A DNA stretch of 5,718 nucleotides from Caldisphaera sp046536515 (lineage in GTDB: Archaea > Thermoproteota > Thermoprotei_A > Sulfolobales > Acidilobaceae). The stretch covers positions 1 to 5,718 of the forward strand of contig NZ_JAWDMQ010000070.1 of NCBI RefSeq assembly GCF_046536515.1, read 5' to 3'. The position numbers were made by a program, and so were the translations under genes. The notes under the pieces are model-generated. The model worked only from the letters and a program-made list of their open reading frames with translations, had not been told where the DNA came from and did no database searches. Positions 5,308 through 5,718 of this stretch are shown here, piece by piece (the first letter of the stretch is position 1; each line of letters begins with the position of its first letter).

Positions 5308-5351
5308 ACCTCATATTTTTACAATTAATGAAATCCCTCCCCCTTTTAAAT
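5308..5351 (-). promoter_or_regulatory. Promoter and ribosome site ahead of the small ORF and pus10
   Basis: On the minus strand TATTTAAAAGG is centred near 5347, and a start would be expected near 5321. GAGGT lies at 5312-5308. The leader would be about 20 bases to the ATG at 5299. A second TATA-like TATTTAAATA near 5368 is less well placed. As no other promoter is seen up to 5147, pus10 is probably transcribed from here. Confidence 0.5.
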
Positions 5352-5480
5352 ACTAGATAATAATTATTTAAATACTTCTTTTCTTCGATTTCATTTTATA
5401 GTTTCGAGAGTTATTGATATTTGCCTAAAAGATTTGAGAAATAAATTATTATGATAGTCGAGAAACTTAATGCTATAGTT

Positions 5481-5560
5481 CTGATCTCCTCTCTGCCCTG
5501 AAGGGTGAGGGTTCCCCTCATCTGTTCGGGATTACATCTGTCATCTGAGGGACAATCGGG
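5481..5560 (-). ncRNA. Right end of the tnpB element and predicted guide-RNA scaffold
   Basis: On the minus strand the sequence after the tnpB stop is GGGGAACCCTCACCCTTCAG, then GGC and GAGGAGATCAGA. The core hairpin CCCT-GA-AGGG (5496-5499 with 5502-5505, plus-strand reading) is extended by G-T wobble pairs. A further stem joins CCCTCA (5515-5520) with TGAGGG (5546-5551) and includes the stop codon. These are the expected places for the right-end hairpin and the guide-RNA scaffold of TnpB elements. The end probably lies at 5481-5484 (TCAG on the minus strand), so the guide would start with the flank read downward from about 5480. The match to the mini-element's right end at 2391-2418 supports the call. 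Expression is inferred. Confidence 0.45.
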
Positions 5561-5718
5561 ATGGTCAGAGATCCCCCCATCTTTTTGTATGCTTTCTTCT
5601 CAATGTTTATTACTGCTATAGTATCTCTATCAGCTTCAAAGCCACACTTAGTACATTTAAATCTCCTATAACCAACCTCTATAAGCTTTGAGCCACATAT
5701 TGGGCATATTGATGATGT
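5518..5718 (-). CDS. tnpB: TnpB-family RNA-guided endonuclease, C-terminal part (runs off the right edge)
   Basis: The last 66 codons of a tnpB are visible on the minus strand. They begin TSSICPICGSKL and carry a zinc ribbon (CPIC and CTKC; Cys5, Cys8, Cys22 and Cys25 of the visible part). Next comes GFEADRDTIAVINIEKKA, which contains the third RuvC acidic site in DRD. The tail is GGSLTIPIVPQMTDVIPNR. The N-terminal and central parts are beyond the window, so completeness cannot be judged. The frame ends with TGA at 5518-5520, directly followed by codons for GEPSPFRAERRSEL. From memory, TnpB proteins of this group commonly end ...PNRWGEP..., so a TGG-to-TGA change has probably shortened the C-terminus by about 15 residues without touching the nuclease domain. 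The right-end hairpin follows immediately. Confidence 0.85.
   Translation of the reverse strand, partial: TSSICPICGSKLIEVGYRRFKCTKCGFEADRDTIAVINIEKKAYKKMGGSLTIPIVPQMTDVIPNR

Noticed and set aside
5445..5484. Possible C/D box small RNA (ATGATAG ... CTGA)
   Set aside because: The C box is imperfect, no second box pair is seen, and CTGA belongs to the element's right end.
5518..5547. Repeated TCATCTG words
   Set aside because: Only two or three copies with irregular spacing inside the tnpB 3' end. They are not a CRISPR-like or tandem array and are partly explained by the stem in that region.
1..5718. tRNA, rRNA or CRISPR arrays
   Set aside because: No T-arm GTTCGAAT-type box with a matching acceptor stem, no rRNA-like GC-rich conserved stretch, and no regularly spaced repeats were seen.

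Overview
The window looks like AT-rich chromosomal DNA of a thermophilic archaeon, most likely a crenarchaeon (Thermoprotei). The evidence is archaea-type Pus10, a dolichyl-phosphate sugar transferase with a GtrA-like membrane tail, TATA-box promoters, GGTGAT or GAGGT ribosome sites, and TnpB elements with crenarchaeal-style palindromic ends. I would not name a genus; the low GC is compatible with Caldisphaera-like lineages, but this is a guess.

Layout. 1-412 is the left end of an IS200/IS605-type element on the minus strand: an end hairpin, a promoter, a 40-residue zinc-ribbon protein too short for most gene callers, and two bases later the start of tnpB, which leaves the window. 432-724 is a small AbrB-like gene with its own TATA box and ribosome site. 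810-1868 encodes a dolichyl-phosphate mannose synthase-like enzyme.

1869-2475 separates two convergent genes and is a graveyard of TnpB elements. A short element (about 2125-2418) has both palindromic ends but only the 3' tail of tnpB between them, and beside it (1975-2093) lies an inverted, more decayed copy of the same 3' tail. A hairpin in the two copies keeps its pairing although three consecutive pairs changed from G-C to A-T.

2476-3765 (minus) is an ArsB/NhaD/SLC13-type ion transporter. A perfect 11-bp inverted repeat with a 3-nt spacer lies over its likely promoter. 3927-5147 (minus) is Pus10, a tRNA pseudouridine synthase whose signature motif deviates from the usual one. A possible 47-codon leader gene (5156-5299) with a good promoter and ribosome site sits just upstream of it. 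5481-5718 is the 3' end of another minus-strand tnpB with its right-end hairpin, running off the window.

The housekeeping genes (tRNA modification, lipid-linked glycan synthesis, ion transport) do not form one pathway. The unifying theme is repeated insertion and decay of TnpB elements between them: four traces in 5.7 kb, in different states of preservation. The best candidates for something under-described are the zinc-ribbon partner encoded with TnpB and the transposase-less element that keeps a possible guide-RNA scaffold.
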